A stretch of 64,000 bases of DNA from Burkholderiales bacterium. Its GTDB lineage: Bacteria > Pseudomonadota > Gammaproteobacteria > Burkholderiales > Burkholderiaceae_C. Positions within the stretch are counted from its first letter, which is position 1, and every line of letters starts with the position of its first letter. The position numbers and the translations under genes were made by a program. Below, in pieces: positions 23,670 to 33,723 of this stretch. The stretch lies in contig JAIXLP010000010.1 in assembly GCA_026954015.1 (NCBI GenBank), forward strand, positions 17,780 through 81,779. The letters run 5' to 3'. Under the pieces are notes generated by a model. The model ran no database searches and was not told the origin of the DNA. It saw only the letters and a program-made list of their open reading frames with translations.

Positions 23670-24563
23670 ATGGTGTTTGAACAGCTCGGCTTGATCGGCT
23701 GCGGCCTGATGGGCGGCTCGTTCGCGCTGGCGATGCGCAAGGCCGGGCTGGTGCACCATATCGTGGGCTACAGCAAGTCGCCAACCACGACGGAGCGCGC
23801 GCGCCAGCTCGGCGTGATCGACGCCGTGGCGCCGTCGGCGCTGCTCGCCGTCTCAGGCTCGGACATCGTGCTGCTCGCCGTTCCCGTCGCGGCAACGCAG
23901 GCGACGCTCAATGCGATCCGCCCGCTCGTGACGCCGCACACGCTCGTCATGGACGTGGGGTCCACCAAGATGGACGTGGTCGATGCGGCGCGGCGCGTGC
24001 TGCGCGAGCACATCGGCTGCTTCGTGCCCGCACACCCGATCACGGGGCGCGAAGTCTCGGGCGTGGAATACGCCGAGCCCGAGCTCTACAGCGGCCGCCA
24101 GATCATCCTCACGCCCACCGAGCAGACGCGGGCGAAGCAGCTGCGCCTGGCCGAGCAGCTGTGGACGGCGCTGGGCTGCCGCGTCACGCGCATGGACCCG
24201 CAGGCGCACGACGCCGCGTTCGCCGCCGTAAGCCATCTGCCGCACGTGCTCGCGTTCGCGATGATGGGCGCGATGCTCGGACAGCCGCAGGCCGACGAAT
24301 ACCTCTCGCTCGCGGGGCCGGGGTTTCGCGACTTCACGCGCATCGCCGCGAGCGACCCCAAGATGTGGCGCGACATCCTGCGCGCCAACCGCAACGAGGT
24401 GCTGGCGCAGGCGGGGCACTTTCGCGTTGCGCTGCGCGAGCTCGAACAGGCGATCGCCGCCGAGACCGACCAGCCGCTGGAGGCGCTCATCACGCGCGCG
24501 AGCACCACGCGTGCCCAGTGGCGCATGGGCGCGCAGCGCAAGAACGGCGGCGTCGGCTCGTGA
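23670..24563 (+). CDS. tyrA: Prephenate dehydrogenase
   Basis: 297-residue NAD-dependent enzyme converting prephenate to 4-hydroxyphenylpyruvate for tyrosine. Rossmann motif [17 protein letters not shown] at the N terminus; catalytic His in [16 protein letters not shown] and substrate-binding [14 protein letters not shown]. No chorismate mutase and no ACT domain, so regulation differs from E. coli TyrA. Begins 7 bp after pheA and overlaps aroA by GTGA. Confidence 0.96.
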   Translation: MVFEQLGLIGCGLMGGSFALAMRKAGLVHHIVGYSKSPTTTERARQLGVIDAVAPSALLAVSGSDIVLLAVPVAATQATLNAIRPLVTPHTLVMDVGSTKMDVVDAARRVLREHIGCFVPAHPITGREVSGVEYAEPELYSGRQIILTPTEQTRAKQLRLAEQLWTALGCRVTRMDPQAHDAAFAAVSHLPHVLAFAMMGAMLGQPQADEYLSLAGPGFRDFTRIAASDPKMWRDILRANRNEVLAQAGHFRVALRELEQAIAAETDQPLEALITRASTTRAQWRMGAQRKNGGVGS

Positions 24564-26596
24564 CGGCCCGCACGCCCTTCCTGGACTTGCCGCCGCTGTC
24601 GGGCGTCGGCGGGCGGGTGCAGCTGCCGGGCTCCAAGAGCATCTCCAACCGCGTGCTGCTGCTGGCGGCGCTCAGCGACGGCACGACCGAGGTGCGCAAC
24701 CTGCTCGAGAGCGAGGACACGCGCGTGATGCTCGATGCGCTGCGCCAGCTCGGCTGTGCGGTAGACGCCGCCGAGGACGGCGCGCTGCGCATCACCGGCC
24801 TGGGCGCCCACGCACCGCGCGTGACGCAACCGCTGTTCCTGGGCAACGCCGGCACCGCGATGCGCCCGCTCACCGCCGCGCTCGCGCTGCTGGGCGGCGC
24901 GTTCGAGCTGCGCGGCGTCGCACGCATGCACGAGCGCCCCATCAAGGACCTGGTGGACGCGCTGCGCCAGCTCGGCTGCCGCATCGACTACCTGGGCGCC
25001 GACGGCTATCCGCCGCTGCGCATCGCGCACGCCGACGGCCCGCCCGCGCTGCGCCTCGATGCGCCCGTGCAGGTGCGCGGCGACGTTTCAAGCCAGTTCC
25101 TCACCGCACTGCTGATGGCGCTGCCGCTGGCCGCCGCCACACGCGAGGTCGTGATCGAGGTGGTAGGCGAGCTCATCTCCAAACCCTATGTCCAGATCAC
25201 GCTCGAATTGCTCGCACGCTTTGGCGTCCACGTGGAGCGCGACGGCTGGCAGCGCTTTCGCATCCCCGCCGGCAGCCGCTACCGCTCGCCGGGGGAGCTG
25301 CTCGTCGAGGCCGATGCGTCTTCCGCTAGCTACTTCATAGCCGCTGGCGCTCTCACAGAGCCGATTGCAGGCCAAAATGGCTTGCAGATCAGCGGCATCC
25401 ACCTCGACGCGATCCAGGGCGACATCCGCTTCGTGGACGCGGCGCGCGCGATGGGCGCACGCGTCGAGGACACCGCGGATGGCCTGCTCGTGACGCGCGG
25501 CGCCTGGCCGCTCAAGGCGATCACGCTGGACTGCAACCACATCCCCGACGCCGCGATGACACTCGCCGCGATGGCGCTGTACGCCGACGGCCCCACGCTG
25601 CTCACCAACATCGCGAGCTGGCGCGTGAAGGAGACCGACCGCATCGCCGCCATGGCGCGCGAACTGCGCAAGCTCGGCGCCACCGCCGAGGAAGGAGCGG
25701 ACTTCCTGCGCATCACCCCGCCCGCCACACCCGCAGACTGGCGCGCCGCGCGCATCCACACCTACGACGACCACCGCATCGCGATGTGCCTTGCGCTCGC
25801 CGCGTTCAACCCGGCGCGCCTGCCGGTGCGCATCGAAGACCCAGGATGCGTCGCCAAGACCTTCCCCACCTACTTCGAGACGCTGTTCGGCGTGGTGCGC
25901 GCCGAGCCCGCGGACATCCCCGTGGTCTGCATCGACGGGCCGAGCGCCTCGGGCAAAGGCACGCTCGCGGCGCAGGTGGCCGAGCGGCTGGGCTACCGCC
26001 TGCTCGACTCGGGCGCGCTCTACCGCCTGACCGCGCTGGCGGCGATGCAGGCGGGCGTGGCCCCGGTGGCGGAAAACGAGGCGCGCCTTGCCGCGCTGGC
26101 GGGTGCGCTGCCCGCGCGTTTCGTGGCCGGCCGCGTGCTGCTCGCGGGCGAGGACGTTACCGACCGCATCCGTGGCGAGGACGTGGGCATGGACGCCTCG
26201 CGCGTCTCGCAACTGCCCGCGGTGCGCCAGGCGCTCGTGGCGCTGCAGCACGATTTCGCGCGGGTGCCCGGCCTCGTGGCCGACGGGCGCGACATGGGCA
26301 CGGTGATCTTCCCGGGCGCCGCCCTCAAGATCTACCTCACCGCGAGCGCGCAATGCCGCGCCGAGCGGCGCCACAAGCAACTGATTTCGCAGGGGATTTC
26401 CGCTACAATTGCGCTCCTTCGTGCGGACCTTGAGGCCCGTGACGCGCGCGACATGCAGCGCAGCGTCGCACCCTTGAAGCCCGCGCAAGACGCCTTGCTG
26501 CTGGACAACTCCGGGATGACGGTCGACGAGACCGTCGACCAGGTGCTCGCCTGGTGGCAGGCACGTCGGCCGTTTCCCTCCGCCCAGGCGGTCTGA
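24560..26596 (+). CDS. aroA-cmk: Fused EPSP synthase / cytidylate kinase
   Basis: 678-residue bifunctional protein. Residues 1-445 are 3-phosphoshikimate 1-carboxyvinyltransferase ([31 protein letters not shown]); residues 450-678 are CMP/dCMP kinase (Walker [38 protein letters not shown]). No stop or start separates them, so this is a true fusion, known from several Burkholderiales. GTG start at 24560 overlaps the tyrA stop (GTGA). Residues about 259-276 ([18 protein letters not shown]) use many A/T-ending codons and are about five residues longer than E. coli AroA at this loop; the DNA there resembles a decayed dispersed repeat. Confidence 0.96.
   Translation: MTARTPFLDLPPLSGVGGRVQLPGSKSISNRVLLLAALSDGTTEVRNLLESEDTRVMLDALRQLGCAVDAAEDGALRITGLGAHAPRVTQPLFLGNAGTAMRPLTAALALLGGAFELRGVARMHERPIKDLVDALRQLGCRIDYLGADGYPPLRIAHADGPPALRLDAPVQVRGDVSSQFLTALLMALPLAAATREVVIEVVGELISKPYVQITLELLARFGVHVERDGWQRFRIPAGSRYRSPGELLVEADASSASYFIAAGALTEPIAGQNGLQISGIHLDAIQGDIRFVDAARAMGARVEDTADGLLVTRGAWPLKAITLDCNHIPDAAMTLAAMALYADGPTLLTNIASWRVKETDRIAAMARELRKLGATAEEGADFLRITPPATPADWRAARIHTYDDHRIAMCLALAAFNPARLPVRIEDPGCVAKTFPTYFETLFGVVRAEPADIPVVCIDGPSASGKGTLAAQVAERLGYRLLDSGALYRLTALAAMQAGVAPVAENEARLAALAGALPARFVAGRVLLAGEDVTDRIRGEDVGMDASRVSQLPAVRQALVALQHDFARVPGLVADGRDMGTVIFPGAALKIYLTASAQCRAERRHKQLISQGISATIALLRADLEARDARDMQRSVAPLKPAQDALLLDNSGMTVDETVDQVLAWWQARRPFPSAQAV
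25336..25387 (+). repeat. Probable decayed dispersed repeat in aroA
   Basis: Copy D, the weakest. It keeps the left end ATAGC-GCTGGCGCT and the right end GCAGGCC followed by AAAA, but the palindromic centre is lost. Codons here (ATA, ACA, ATT, GCA, CAA, AAT, TTG) are unlike the rest of the gene. Chance similarity is possible because SYF-AAGAL is a conserved AroA segment. Confidence 0.4.
26381..26409 (+). promoter_or_regulatory. Possible rpsA promoter inside cmk
   Basis: CTGATT at 26381-26386 and TACAAT at 26404-26409, 17 bp apart, in the kinase part of the fusion gene. rpsA is transcribed from promoters in or near cmk in E. coli, which makes the position sensible. Confidence 0.35.
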
Positions 26597-26768
26597 AGCG
26601 CCGACCCGGCGCCACCGGGCTCCCTCCTGCGCATTGCAGCGCACTGGCCGGGTGGTTGTTCAACCCGTAACCTGGCGGAATCCCCACCGCACAAGCCTCG
26701 CACACCCACCTGACGACTGCCGCAATCGTGCGGCGCGCGGTAACCTGGTGCTGCGACCAAGGAAATCC
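26597..26768 (+). other. rpsA leader
   Basis: 172-bp spacer between cmk and rpsA with no gene. It ends in AAGGA just before the rpsA ATG. In enterobacteria the rpsA leader folds to allow S1 autoregulation; a leader of this size fits, but I cannot confirm the structure by eye. Confidence 0.4.
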
Positions 26769-28451
26769 ATGTCCGAATCTTTTGCCGAGCTGTTTGAAGA
26801 GTCCCAGAAGCGCACCGAAATGCGCCCCGGCGAGGTCATCACCGCCGAAGTCGTCGCCGTCGAGCACAACTTCGTCGTGGTGAACGCCGGCCTCAAATCC
26901 GAGGCCTACGTACCGATCGAAGAATTCAAGAACGACCAGGGCGAGATCGAAGTCCAGGTCGGCGACTTCGTCTCGGTGGCCATCGGCTCGATCGAAAACG
27001 GCTACGGCGACACCATCCTCTCGCGCGACACCGCCAAGCGCCTGGCCTCCTGGCTGTCGCTGGAGAAGGCGCTCGAATCGGGCGAATTCGTCAGCGGCAC
27101 CACGAGCGGGCGCGTCAAGGGCGGCCTCACCGTCATGGTCAACGGCATCCGCGCCTTCCTGCCCGGCTCGCTCGTCGACACGCGCCCGGTCAAGGACCTC
27201 ACGCCGTTCGAGAACAAGACCATGGAATTCAAGGTCATCAAGCTCGACCGCAAGCGCAACAACGTGGTGCTGAGCCGCCGCGCTGTGGTGGAAGCCTCGA
27301 TGGGCGAAGAGCGCGCCAAGCTGATGGAAAACCTGAAAGAAGGCGCCATCGTGCAAGGTGTGGTGAAAAACATCACCGAATACGGCGCATTTGTGGACCT
27401 GGGCGGCATCGACGGCCTGCTGCACATCACCGACATGGCCTGGCGCCGCGTGCGCCACCCCTCCGAGGTGGTGCAGGCCGGCCAGGAAATCACCGCCAAG
27501 GTGCTCAAGTTCGACCCGGAGAAGCAGCGCGTCTCGCTGGGCCTCAAGCAGATGGGCGACGATCCGTGGCTCGGCGTCGCGCGCCGCTACCCCTCGGGCA
27601 CGCGCATGTTCGGCAAGGTCACGAACATCGCCGACTACGGTGCGTTCGTCGAACTCGAACCCGGCATCGAGGGCCTGGTGCACGTCTCCGAGATGGACTG
27701 GACGAACAAGAACGTCGCGCCCTCCAAGGTCGTGTCACTCGGCGACGAGATCGAGGTCATGGTGCTCGACATCGACGAGGACAAGCGCCGCATCAGCCTG
27801 GGCATGAAGCAGTGCAAGGCCAACCCGTGGCAGGAATTCGCGCAGAACACCAAGCGCGGCGACCGCGTGAGCGGCCCGATCAAGTCGATCACCGACTTCG
27901 GCGTGTTCGTCGGCCTGGCCTCGGGCATCGACGGGCTGGTGCACCTGTCCGACCTGTCGTGGAACGAGCCCGGCGAGTCGGCCGTGCGCAACTACAAGAA
28001 GGGCCAGGAAGTGGAAGCGCTGGTGCTGGCCGTGGACGTGGACCGCGAGCGCATCTCGCTGGGCATCAAGCAGCTCGATTCCGACCCGTTCACCACCTTT
28101 GCCGCGATCAACGACAAGGGCCAGACGGTCACCGGCAAGGTCAAGAGCGTGGACGCGCGTGGCGCCGAAATCGACCTGGGCCAGGACATCGTGGGCCACC
28201 TGCGCGCCTCCGAAATCTCGCGTGACCGGGTGGAAGATGCGCGCAACGTGCTCAAGGAAGGCGACGAAGTGACCGCCGTGGTGGTGAACGTGGACCGCAA
28301 GGCCCGCATGATCCACCTGTCGATCCGCGCCAAGGACCAGGCCGACCAGCACGAAGCGATGGCGTCGCTGAGCCACGCCTCGGGCAATGCCGGCACGACC
28401 AGCCTGGGCGCACTGCTGCGCGCCAAGCTGGACCACACCGAAGAGAAGTAA
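26769..28451 (+). CDS. rpsA: 30S ribosomal protein S1
   Basis: 560-residue mRNA-binding ribosomal protein with six S1 (OB-fold) repeats: the first two bind the ribosome (repeat 1 [20 protein letters not shown]), repeats 3-6 bind mRNA (for example [60 protein letters not shown]). Start ATG 26769 has AAGGA at the right distance and gives [18 protein letters not shown]. Followed after 54 bp by ihfB, the standard order cmk-rpsA-ihfB. Confidence 0.98.
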   Translation: MSESFAELFEESQKRTEMRPGEVITAEVVAVEHNFVVVNAGLKSEAYVPIEEFKNDQGEIEVQVGDFVSVAIGSIENGYGDTILSRDTAKRLASWLSLEKALESGEFVSGTTSGRVKGGLTVMVNGIRAFLPGSLVDTRPVKDLTPFENKTMEFKVIKLDRKRNNVVLSRRAVVEASMGEERAKLMENLKEGAIVQGVVKNITEYGAFVDLGGIDGLLHITDMAWRRVRHPSEVVQAGQEITAKVLKFDPEKQRVSLGLKQMGDDPWLGVARRYPSGTRMFGKVTNIADYGAFVELEPGIEGLVHVSEMDWTNKNVAPSKVVSLGDEIEVMVLDIDEDKRRISLGMKQCKANPWQEFAQNTKRGDRVSGPIKSITDFGVFVGLASGIDGLVHLSDLSWNEPGESAVRNYKKGQEVEALVLAVDVDRERISLGIKQLDSDPFTTFAAINDKGQTVTGKVKSVDARGAEIDLGQDIVGHLRASEISRDRVEDARNVLKEGDEVTAVVVNVDRKARMIHLSIRAKDQADQHEAMASLSHASGNAGTTSLGALLRAKLDHTEEK

Positions 28452-28505
28452 GAAAGGCGCGCCGACGCCGGGCAGCCTAGGCGCCCCGGCGCGGCGCGTG
28501 GCTGC

Positions 28506-28808
28506 ATGACCCGTTCAGACCTCGTTGCGGAACTGGCGGCGCGCTTCGATCAGTTCACCCAGCGCGACGCCGAGTACGCTGTGAAGACCATCCTGGACGC
28601 GGTGGGCGACGCGCTGGTGCGCGGCCACCGCATCGAGATCCGCGGGTTCGGCAGCTTTTCGGTCAGCCACCGCCAGCCGCGCCTGGGGCGCAACCCGCGC
28701 ACCGGCGAGGCGGTGCACGTTCCAAGCAAGCGCGTGCCGCACTTCAAACCCGGCAAGGCCCTGCGCCAGACCGTGGACGGCACCACGCAGCTTCACCAAA
28801 ATCCATAG
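28506..28808 (+). CDS. ihfB: Integration host factor beta subunit
   Basis: 100-residue DNA-bending protein of the HU/IHF family, partner of Ihf[21 protein letters not shown] starts the dimerisation helices; the DNA-intercalating arm is [20 protein letters not shown]. The C-terminal residues LHQNP and the TAG stop are encoded by the first bases of a dispersed repeat (CCAAAATCCATAG), so the repeat's arrival appears to have replaced the original gene end. Confidence 0.97.
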   Translation: MTRSDLVAELAARFDQFTQRDAEYAVKTILDAVGDALVRGHRIEIRGFGSFSVSHRQPRLGRNPRTGEAVHVPSKRVPHFKPGKALRQTVDGTTQLHQNP

Positions 28809-28856
28809 CTGCTTGCGCTTGCCACACAAGCGCTGGAGAGGGTTTTTTGCATAAAT
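28797..28856 (+). repeat. Dispersed palindromic repeat, ihfB-lapA spacer
   Basis: Copy E. AATCCATAGCTGC overlaps the last codons of ihfB, arms GCGCTTG (28815-28821) and CAAGCGC (28827-28833) have a 5-nt loop, then TGGAGAGGG and TTTTTT. The hairpin plus T-run may also terminate transcription after ihfB. Confidence 0.85.
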
Positions 28857-28911
28857 TCCGCATCGGGCATGCGGCGTCGCCTTAGAATCGGCGAGCCACT
28901 GGAGAGCTCGC

Positions 28912-29208
28912 ATGAAGTACGTGCTGTGGCTGCTCAAGGCAGCCATTTTTTTTACGCTGTTTGCGTTCGCGCTGAACAACCAGCACGACGTCACCGTGCA
29001 TTTCTTCTTCGGCACGCAATGGACATCCTCGCTCGTGCTCGTGGTGCTCGCCGCGTTCACGCTCGGCGTGATCGTGGGCGTGCTCGGCATGGTGCCCCAC
29101 TGGTGGCGCCACCGCAGCGCCGCGCGCCAGTTGCAAGCCGCGCCGCCGGTGGCTGAACCTACCGCCGCCGCCGAACCCACCCCGCCCCTGCCACCCCATG
29201 GAATTTGA
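28912..29208 (+). CDS. lapA: LapA/DUF1049 inner membrane protein
   Basis: 98-residue protein with two membrane helices (about residues 5-20 and 38-60) and an Ala/Pro-rich cytoplasmic tail, matching the LapA (DUF1049) family. NNQHDVTVHFFFG between the helices is the family motif. LapA works with LapB to control LpxC stability and lipopolysaccharide synthesis in E. coli. Its 3' end overlaps lapB by 11 bp. Confidence 0.9.
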   Translation: MKYVLWLLKAAIFFTLFAFALNNQHDVTVHFFFGTQWTSSLVLVVLAAFTLGVIVGVLGMVPHWWRHRSAARQLQAAPPVAEPTAAAEPTPPLPPHGI

Positions 29209-30361
29209 CCCGAGCTGGCTGCTGCTGGGTCTGCCGGTTGCGTTCGTCCTGGGCTGGCTCGCCTCGCGCCTGGACTTGCGCCAACTGCGCAATGAGAACC
29301 GCAGCGCCCCCAAGGCGTACTTCAGGGGACTGAACTTCCTGCTCAACGAGCAGCAGGACCAGGCGATCGATGCGTTCATCGAAGCGGTGCAGAGCGACCC
29401 CGAGACCGCCGAGCTGCACTTCGCGCTGGGCAACCTTTTTCGCCGCCGCGGCGAATACAACCGCGCGGTGCGCGTGCACGAGCACCTGCTCTCGCGCGAC
29501 GACCTGAGCCGCCAGGACCGCGAACGCGCACAGCACGGCCTGGCGCTCGACTACCTCAAGGCCGGCCTGCTGGACCGCGCCGAGGACGCGCTGCGGCGCC
29601 TCGAAGGCACGCCTTACGAGGCGCAGGCACACACAGTGCTGCTCACGATCCATGAGCGCTCGCACGACTGGGCCCAGGCGATGGCCATCGCCGAACGCAT
29701 GCAGGCAGCGCAGCAGGGCGACTTCAGCACGCGCCGTGCGCACTACCTGTGCGAGCAGGCGCTGGCGCAGGGCGCGCAGGGCGACGCCGCCACGGCGCAG
29801 GCGCTGCTCGAACAGGCCGTCACGACCGCACCTGCGGCGGCACGCGCGCGCATCGAGCTGGCGCGGCTGCAACTGCACCAGGGTCAGCCCGCGGCGGCGC
29901 TCCGGACACTGCAGGCGCTGGCCGACGCCGTGCCCACCGCGCTGCCGCTGGCGGCGCCGCTGCTGGTAGAGGCGGCCAACGCCACCGGCGCAAAGCCACC
30001 CGTGAGCGCGCTGTTGCAGGCCCATTACGAACGCGCACCGTCGCTTGACGTGCTCGACGCCATCGTCGCGCTCGAAGCGCCCACGGGCGCGGACGACGCG
30101 CACCGCGGCGCACAGCGCTGGTACGCCGACTATCTCGGCAAGCAGGCGTCGCTCGTGGTCGCGGGCAAGTGGCTTGCCCGGGAAACGCTCACGCACGAAG
30201 AGCAGCACCCCACCATCCAGCGCTCGCTCGACCTGGCGGCCAAGCCGCTCACGCGCTACCGCTGCGCCGCCTGCGGTTTCGAGGCGCACCAGCACTTCTG
30301 GCAATGCCCCGGCTGCCAGAGCTGGGACAGCTACCCCGCGCGGCGCGTCGAAGAACTGTGA
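29198..30361 (+). CDS. lapB: Lipopolysaccharide assembly protein LapB (YciM)
   Basis: 387-residue protein with an N-terminal membrane anchor (LLLGLPVAFVLGWLASRLDL), a run of TPR repeats (AYFRGLNFLLNEQQDQAIDA onward), and a C-terminal rubredoxin-like zinc site with two C-x2-C pairs (CAACGFEAHQHFWQCPGC). LapB bridges LpxC and the FtsH protease and so balances lipopolysaccharide synthesis. The overlap with lapA implies translational coupling. Confidence 0.95.
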   Translation: MEFDPSWLLLGLPVAFVLGWLASRLDLRQLRNENRSAPKAYFRGLNFLLNEQQDQAIDAFIEAVQSDPETAELHFALGNLFRRRGEYNRAVRVHEHLLSRDDLSRQDRERAQHGLALDYLKAGLLDRAEDALRRLEGTPYEAQAHTVLLTIHERSHDWAQAMAIAERMQAAQQGDFSTRRAHYLCEQALAQGAQGDAATAQALLEQAVTTAPAAARARIELARLQLHQGQPAAALRTLQALADAVPTALPLAAPLLVEAANATGAKPPVSALLQAHYERAPSLDVLDAIVALEAPTGADDAHRGAQRWYADYLGKQASLVVAGKWLARETLTHEEQHPTIQRSLDLAAKPLTRYRCAACGFEAHQHFWQCPGCQSWDSYPARRVEEL

Positions 30362-30415
30362 AGCGGCGCTGAACCGGGCCGGACAACGGTTAGCCCTTCG
30401 TAAAATGGGCGCCGC

Positions 30416-33349
30416 ATGTCGCTCGTGCTCCTGCTCGCCCTACCCTTCGGCGCCAGCCTGCTGGCGGCCGTGCTGCCGACCAACGCCCGCAACATCGAAT
30501 CGACGCTCGCCGGCATCGTCGCGCTGTGGTGCGTGGTGCAGACGGCGCTGTGCTTTGCGGATATCGCGGGCGGCGCGGTGCTCCACGCAGAGCTGCCCTG
30601 GATACCGGCGCTCGGGCTGAACCTGAGCGTGCGCATGGACGGCTTCGCGTGGATGTTCTGCATGCTGGTCTTCGGCATCGGTGCGCTCGTGGTGCTCTAC
30701 GCGCGCTACTACATGTCGCCGACCGACCCGGTGCCGCGCTTCTTCTCGTTCCTGCTGGCGTTCATGGGCGCGATGGCCGGCGTCGTCCTGTCCGGCAATG
30801 TGATCGAGCTCGTGTTCTTCTGGGAGCTGACCAGCCTGTTCTCTTTTCTGCTGATCGGCTACTGGCACCATCGGCGGGACGCACGCCGCGGCGCGCGCAT
30901 GGCGCTTACCGTGACGGCCACGGGGGGGCTCGCGCTGCTCGGCGCCATGCTGCTGCTGGGCCACATCGTGGGCAGCTACGAACTCGATGCCGTACTCGAC
31001 GCCGGAGCCACGGTGCGCGCAAGCCCGCTCTACGACGTCACGCTCGCGCTGCTGCTGCTCGGCGCGTTCACCAAGAGCGCACAGTTTCCCTTCCACTTCT
31101 GGCTGCCCAACGCAATGGCCGCGCCCACGCCGGTTTCGAGCTACCTGCACTCGGCGACCATGGTCAAGGCGGGCGTGTTCCTGCTCGCGCGCATGTGGCC
31201 GGTGATGGGTGGCACGCCCGCGTGGTTCTGGTGGGTGGGCGGCGCCGGCATGGTTACGCTGCTCGTGGGCGGCTACGCAGCGATGTTCCAGCGCGACCTC
31301 AAGGGGATACTCGCGTATTCGACGATTTCGCACCTGGGCCTGATCACGCTGCTGCTCGGGCTCAACAGCGCGCTCGCGGCGGTCGCGGCGGTGTTCCACA
31401 TCCTGAACCACGCGACGTTCAAGGCTTCGCTCTTCATGGCCGCGGGCATCGTGGACCACGAAAGCGGAACGCGCGACCTGGCTCGCCTGAGCGGCCTGCG
31501 CCACATGATGCCCGTCACCGCCACGCTCGCGATGGTCGCGAGCGCAGCGATGGCGGGCGTGCCGCTGCTCAACGGCTTTCTCTCCAAGGAAATGTTCTTC
31601 GCGGAGACGATCTTCCTCAACGCCTCGCCCGCCGTGGCCCTTGCCTTGCCGGTGGCGGCGACGGTCGCGGGCATGTTCAGCGTGGCGTACTCGCTGCGCC
31701 TCGTGGTCTCGGTGTTCTTCGGCGCGCCCGCGCGCGATCTGCCGCGCCAGCCGCACGAGCCGCCGCGCTGGATGCGCGTGCCGGTGGAGCTGCTCGTGGG
31801 CGCCTGCCTGCTCGTCGGCATCCTGCCGGCGCTCACGGTGGGCAAGGCACTCGAGACGGCGGCGCGGCCCGTCGTCGGGGGCACGTTGCCCGAATACAGC
31901 CTCGCGATCTGGCACGGCTTCAACGCACCGCTGACGATGAGCATCATCGCGCTGGCGGGTGGCGTGCTGCTGCACCTCGTGCTGTGGCAGCGCTACGGCG
32001 GCCGACAGACGCGTGTGCTCGCCTCCCCGCTCGATGCGCGCCGCGTTTTCGAGTGGCTCACGGCAGCCGCCACCGGCTGGGCACGCGCGGCGCGGCGCGC
32101 CAGCACGACGCGGCGCCTGCAGTGGCAGTTGCTCTGGCTCGTGCTCGCGACCCTGGTCGCGGGCGCCCTGCCCCTGTGGCTGCAGGGCATGCAGCTTGGT
32201 GGCCGGCACGCCCTGACGCCCTCACCCGCGTTCATCGTGTTGTGGGTCGTCGGCGTCGGGTGTGCACTTGCGGCGGCGTGGCAGGCAAAGTACCACCGGC
32301 TCGCGGCGCTCATCCTCGCGGGCGGCACGGGCTTGTGCACCAGCCTCACGTTTCTCTGGTTTTCCGCGCCCGACCTCGCGCTCACGCAACTTGCAGTCGA
32401 AGCCGTCTCCACCGTGCTCATGCTGCTGGGCCTGCGCTGGCTGCCGCAGCGCAACCTGGCGCCCGGCGGACGGCGGCGCGAGCGCCTGCGCACACGCGCC
32501 CGGCGCGCGCGCGACGCGGTGCTGGCGCTGCTCAGCGGCGCGGGCATCGCCTGGCTCGCCTACGCGATGCTCAGCCGGGACTTTCCCGAAAGCACCTCCA
32601 CCTTCTTTCTGGAACACGCGCTCGCACAAGGCGGGGGGCACAACGTGGTGAACGTGATGCTGGTGGATTTCCGCGGTTTCGACACCTTCGGCGAGATCGT
32701 GGTGCTCGGCACCGTGGCGCTCACCGTGTACGCGCTGCTGCGGCGCTTCCGCCCGGCGCGCGAGGTGATGGACCTGCCCGCGCAGCAGCGCGCGCTGCCC
32801 GCGGACCTGCAGACCGACCTGCTCAACCCGCGCCACGCGAGCGACACCGCGGTGGGCTATCTCATGGTGCCCGCGGTGCTGGCGCGCCTGCTGCTGCCGT
32901 TCATCGCGCTGGTGGCGGTCTATCTGTTCCTGCGCGGCCACGACCAGCCGGGCGGCGGCTTCGTCGCGGGGCTGGTGTTCTCGCTCGCGCTGGTGGTGCA
33001 GTACCTCATCTCGGGGACGACCTGGGTGGAGGCGCACATGCACCTGATGCCCGAGCGCTGGCTGGCCGCGGGGCTGCTGATCGCGCTGGCCACCGGCATG
33101 GGCGCGCTCGCCTTCCACTACCCGTTCCTCACGAGCCACGCGGCGCACCTGCCCGTGCCCTGGCTGGGGACGTTGCACCTGCCCTCCGCGCTGTTCTTCG
33201 ACCTGGGCGTCTTCGCGCTCGTGGTCGGCGCCACGCTGCTCATCCTCACGGCGATCGCACACCAGTCGGTGCGCAGCCACCGTTACCACGCGTATTCGGT
33301 TCAGGAGCACGCGGAAACGCTCGCCGCACCAGCGGCGGGGGTGCGCTGA
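30416..33349 (+). CDS. mrpA: Fused Mrp antiporter subunits A and B
   Basis: 977-residue polytopic membrane protein. The first 780 residues are MrpA, related to NuoL, with conserved transmembrane Lys/Glu residues (ELTSLFSFLLIGYW, STISHLGLITLLLGLN); residues about 800-960 are MrpB (YLMVPAVLARLLLPFIALVA, HDQPGGGFVAGL). The A-B fusion is the pattern of group 2 (PhaA-type) Mrp systems. With C-G it forms a Na+(K+)/H+ antiporter for alkali and salt tolerance. Stop overlaps mrpC by 1 bp. Confidence 0.95.
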   Translation: MSLVLLLALPFGASLLAAVLPTNARNIESTLAGIVALWCVVQTALCFADIAGGAVLHAELPWIPALGLNLSVRMDGFAWMFCMLVFGIGALVVLYARYYMSPTDPVPRFFSFLLAFMGAMAGVVLSGNVIELVFFWELTSLFSFLLIGYWHHRRDARRGARMALTVTATGGLALLGAMLLLGHIVGSYELDAVLDAGATVRASPLYDVTLALLLLGAFTKSAQFPFHFWLPNAMAAPTPVSSYLHSATMVKAGVFLLARMWPVMGGTPAWFWWVGGAGMVTLLVGGYAAMFQRDLKGILAYSTISHLGLITLLLGLNSALAAVAAVFHILNHATFKASLFMAAGIVDHESGTRDLARLSGLRHMMPVTATLAMVASAAMAGVPLLNGFLSKEMFFAETIFLNASPAVALALPVAATVAGMFSVAYSLRLVVSVFFGAPARDLPRQPHEPPRWMRVPVELLVGACLLVGILPALTVGKALETAARPVVGGTLPEYSLAIWHGFNAPLTMSIIALAGGVLLHLVLWQRYGGRQTRVLASPLDARRVFEWLTAAATGWARAARRASTTRRLQWQLLWLVLATLVAGALPLWLQGMQLGGRHALTPSPAFIVLWVVGVGCALAAAWQAKYHRLAALILAGGTGLCTSLTFLWFSAPDLALTQLAVEAVSTVLMLLGLRWLPQRNLAPGGRRRERLRTRARRARDAVLALLSGAGIAWLAYAMLSRDFPESTSTFFLEHALAQGGGHNVVNVMLVDFRGFDTFGEIVVLGTVALTVYALLRRFRPAREVMDLPAQQRALPADLQTDLLNPRHASDTAVGYLMVPAVLARLLLPFIALVAVYLFLRGHDQPGGGFVAGLVFSLALVVQYLISGTTWVEAHMHLMPERWLAAGLLIALATGMGALAFHYPFLTSHAAHLPVPWLGTLHLPSALFFDLGVFALVVGATLLILTAIAHQSVRSHRYHAYSVQEHAETLAAPAAGVR

Positions 33350-33723
33350 TGGAGTGGGTGCTCTCGATCGCCATCGGCACCCTGGCGGGCAGCGGCGTCT
33401 GGCTGCTGCTCAGGCCGCGCACCTTCCAGGTCATCATGGGGCTGACGCTGCTGTCCTACGCGGTGAACCTGTTCATCTTCGCCATGGGTCGGCTGGGCCT
33501 TGCCGAAAACAAGGTTCCGGTGCTGCAGGAGGGGCTGCCGCTCGATCTGCAGCATTACGCCGACCCGCTGCCGCAGGCGCTGGTGCTGACGGCCATCGTG
33601 ATCGGGTTCGCGATGACCGCGCTGTTCCTCGTCGTGCTGCTCGCTTCGCGCGGCATCAGCGGCACCGATCACGTCGACGGCCCGGATGCGCCCGACGCCC
33701 CTGACGCTCCCGATCATCCATGA
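33349..33723 (+). CDS. mrpC: Mrp antiporter subunit C
   Basis: 124-residue NuoK-like subunit with three membrane helices. MEWVLSIAIGTLAGSGVWLL starts at the ATG inside the mrpA stop (TGATG). GLTLLSYAVNLFIFAMGRL carries the second helix, and ADPLPQALVLTAIVIGFAMT is the family signature. The tail repeats Asp-Ala-Pro (DAPDAPDAPDHP). Overlaps mrpD by ATGA. Confidence 0.95.
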   Translation: MEWVLSIAIGTLAGSGVWLLLRPRTFQVIMGLTLLSYAVNLFIFAMGRLGLAENKVPVLQEGLPLDLQHYADPLPQALVLTAIVIGFAMTALFLVVLLASRGISGTDHVDGPDAPDAPDAPDHP

